From contig JBGAOB010000106.1 in NCBI GenBank assembly GCA_044222045.1, positions 1 through 13,443 of the forward strand: 13,443 nt of DNA, written 5' to 3'. The notes under the pieces are model-generated. The model was not told the DNA's origin. It ran no database searches and saw only the letters and a list, made by a program, of their open reading frames with translations. Below, piece by piece: positions 13,286-13,443 of this stretch (the stretch's first letter is position 1; every line of letters begins with the position of its first letter). The position numbers and the translations under genes were made by a program. The stretch comes from JBGAMH01 sp044222045. Lineage in GTDB: Bacteria > Eisenbacteria > RBG-16-71-46.

Positions 13286-13325
13286 AGTCGCGCGACTGTA
13301 CCGTGCGCGCGCGCGCGGCCGCCAA
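13286..13325 (-). promoter_or_regulatory. Candidate GNAT promoter with overlapping 12-bp palindrome
   Basis: On the minus strand TTGGCG (13325-13320) and TACAGT (13300-13295) are 19 bases apart, a longer spacer than ideal. A perfect palindrome AGTCGCGCGACT at 13286-13297 overlaps the -10 element, suggesting an operator. The spacer consists mostly of alternating C/G from 13302 to 13317. Confidence 0.4.
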
Positions 13326-13370
13326 CCCGGACGTGCATGCCCACGGCCCTTCCAGCGCCCGTCCGAACCG

Positions 13371-13399
13371 TTGCCGCGGCCCCACCGCGCCCTTAGCAT
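13371..13399 (+). promoter_or_regulatory. Sigma-70-type promoter for the gene leaving the window
   Basis: TTGCCG (13371-13376), a 17-base spacer and TAGCAT (13394-13399) fit well. The predicted start near 13406 leaves a leader of about 16 bases that contains the GGAGGA ribosome site before the ATG at 13422. Confidence 0.55.
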
Positions 13400-13421
13400 G
13401 CCCGCGTGCGGGAGGAGCACG

Positions 13422-13443
13422 ATGACGGAGCTGGTCCTGGTGG
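13422..13443 (+). CDS. Start of an unidentified gene, truncated by the window edge
   Basis: Only seven codons are visible: MTELVLV. GGAGGA at 13411-13416 lies five bases before the ATG and a good promoter is just upstream, so a real gene probably begins here. It diverges from the GNAT gene. Seven residues are too few to name a product. Confidence 0.6.

Noticed and set aside
12073..13344. Alternative minus-strand frame over the GNAT gene
   Set aside because: It is Arg/Ala-rich with no domain. The frame 12252-13235 carries the acetyl-CoA loop and the conserved ending.

Overview
The window is high-GC bacterial DNA (about two thirds G+C by eye, not calculated). It holds the chromosomal replication-initiation neighbourhood: on the minus strand, read right to left, dnaA, dnaN, dciA, gyrB, a small outer-membrane-type gene, gyrA, rex and an EamA transporter. 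Two genes encode signal-peptide-bearing, barrel-like proteins, one ending in Phe, so the host is probably a diderm. Gene order, protein sequences and base composition suggest a Gemmatimonadota- or Eisenbacteria-like environmental lineage. That placement is an inference from general resemblance and is weak.

Layout. 1-850: EamA-family transporter, running off the left edge, start codon overlapping the rex stop. 847-1488: Rex, the NADH/NAD+-sensing repressor, with a Rex-type palindrome just upstream. 1590-4109: gyrA. 4176-4859: predicted outer-membrane beta-barrel gene between gyrA and gyrB. 4862-6808: gyrB. 6805-7104: dciA (helicase loader). 7109-8260: dnaN. 8261-8622: dnaA-dnaN spacer, the best oriC candidate, with DnaA boxes, a DnaA-trio-like run, an AT-rich tract and the dnaN promoter. 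8623-10053: dnaA. 10054-10568: long dnaA upstream region with a second DnaA-box cluster, giving a bipartite-origin layout. 10569-11201: second small beta-barrel protein. 11325-12233 (plus): HAD-like hydrolase. 12252-13235 (minus): DUF4081-type GNAT acetyltransferase with an internal 108-bp tandem duplication. 13422-13443 (plus): first codons of another gene behind a good promoter and RBS.

The genes fit together as one replication module. DnaA opens the origin and DciA helps load the helicase. DnaN is the sliding clamp, and GyrA/GyrB relieve supercoils ahead of the forks. Short spacers and 4-bp overlaps (dciA/gyrB, rex/eamA) suggest largely polycistronic expression from the dnaN promoter, with an extra redox-controlled entry point at rex. 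recF, which often sits between dnaN and gyrB, is absent here.

I found no obviously new multi-gene system, CRISPR array, mobile element, tRNA or rRNA. The most interesting signals are the readable origin architecture (including a perfect 13-bp inverted repeat), the Rex operator at rex itself, the barrel gene inside the gyrase operon, and the GNAT duplication.
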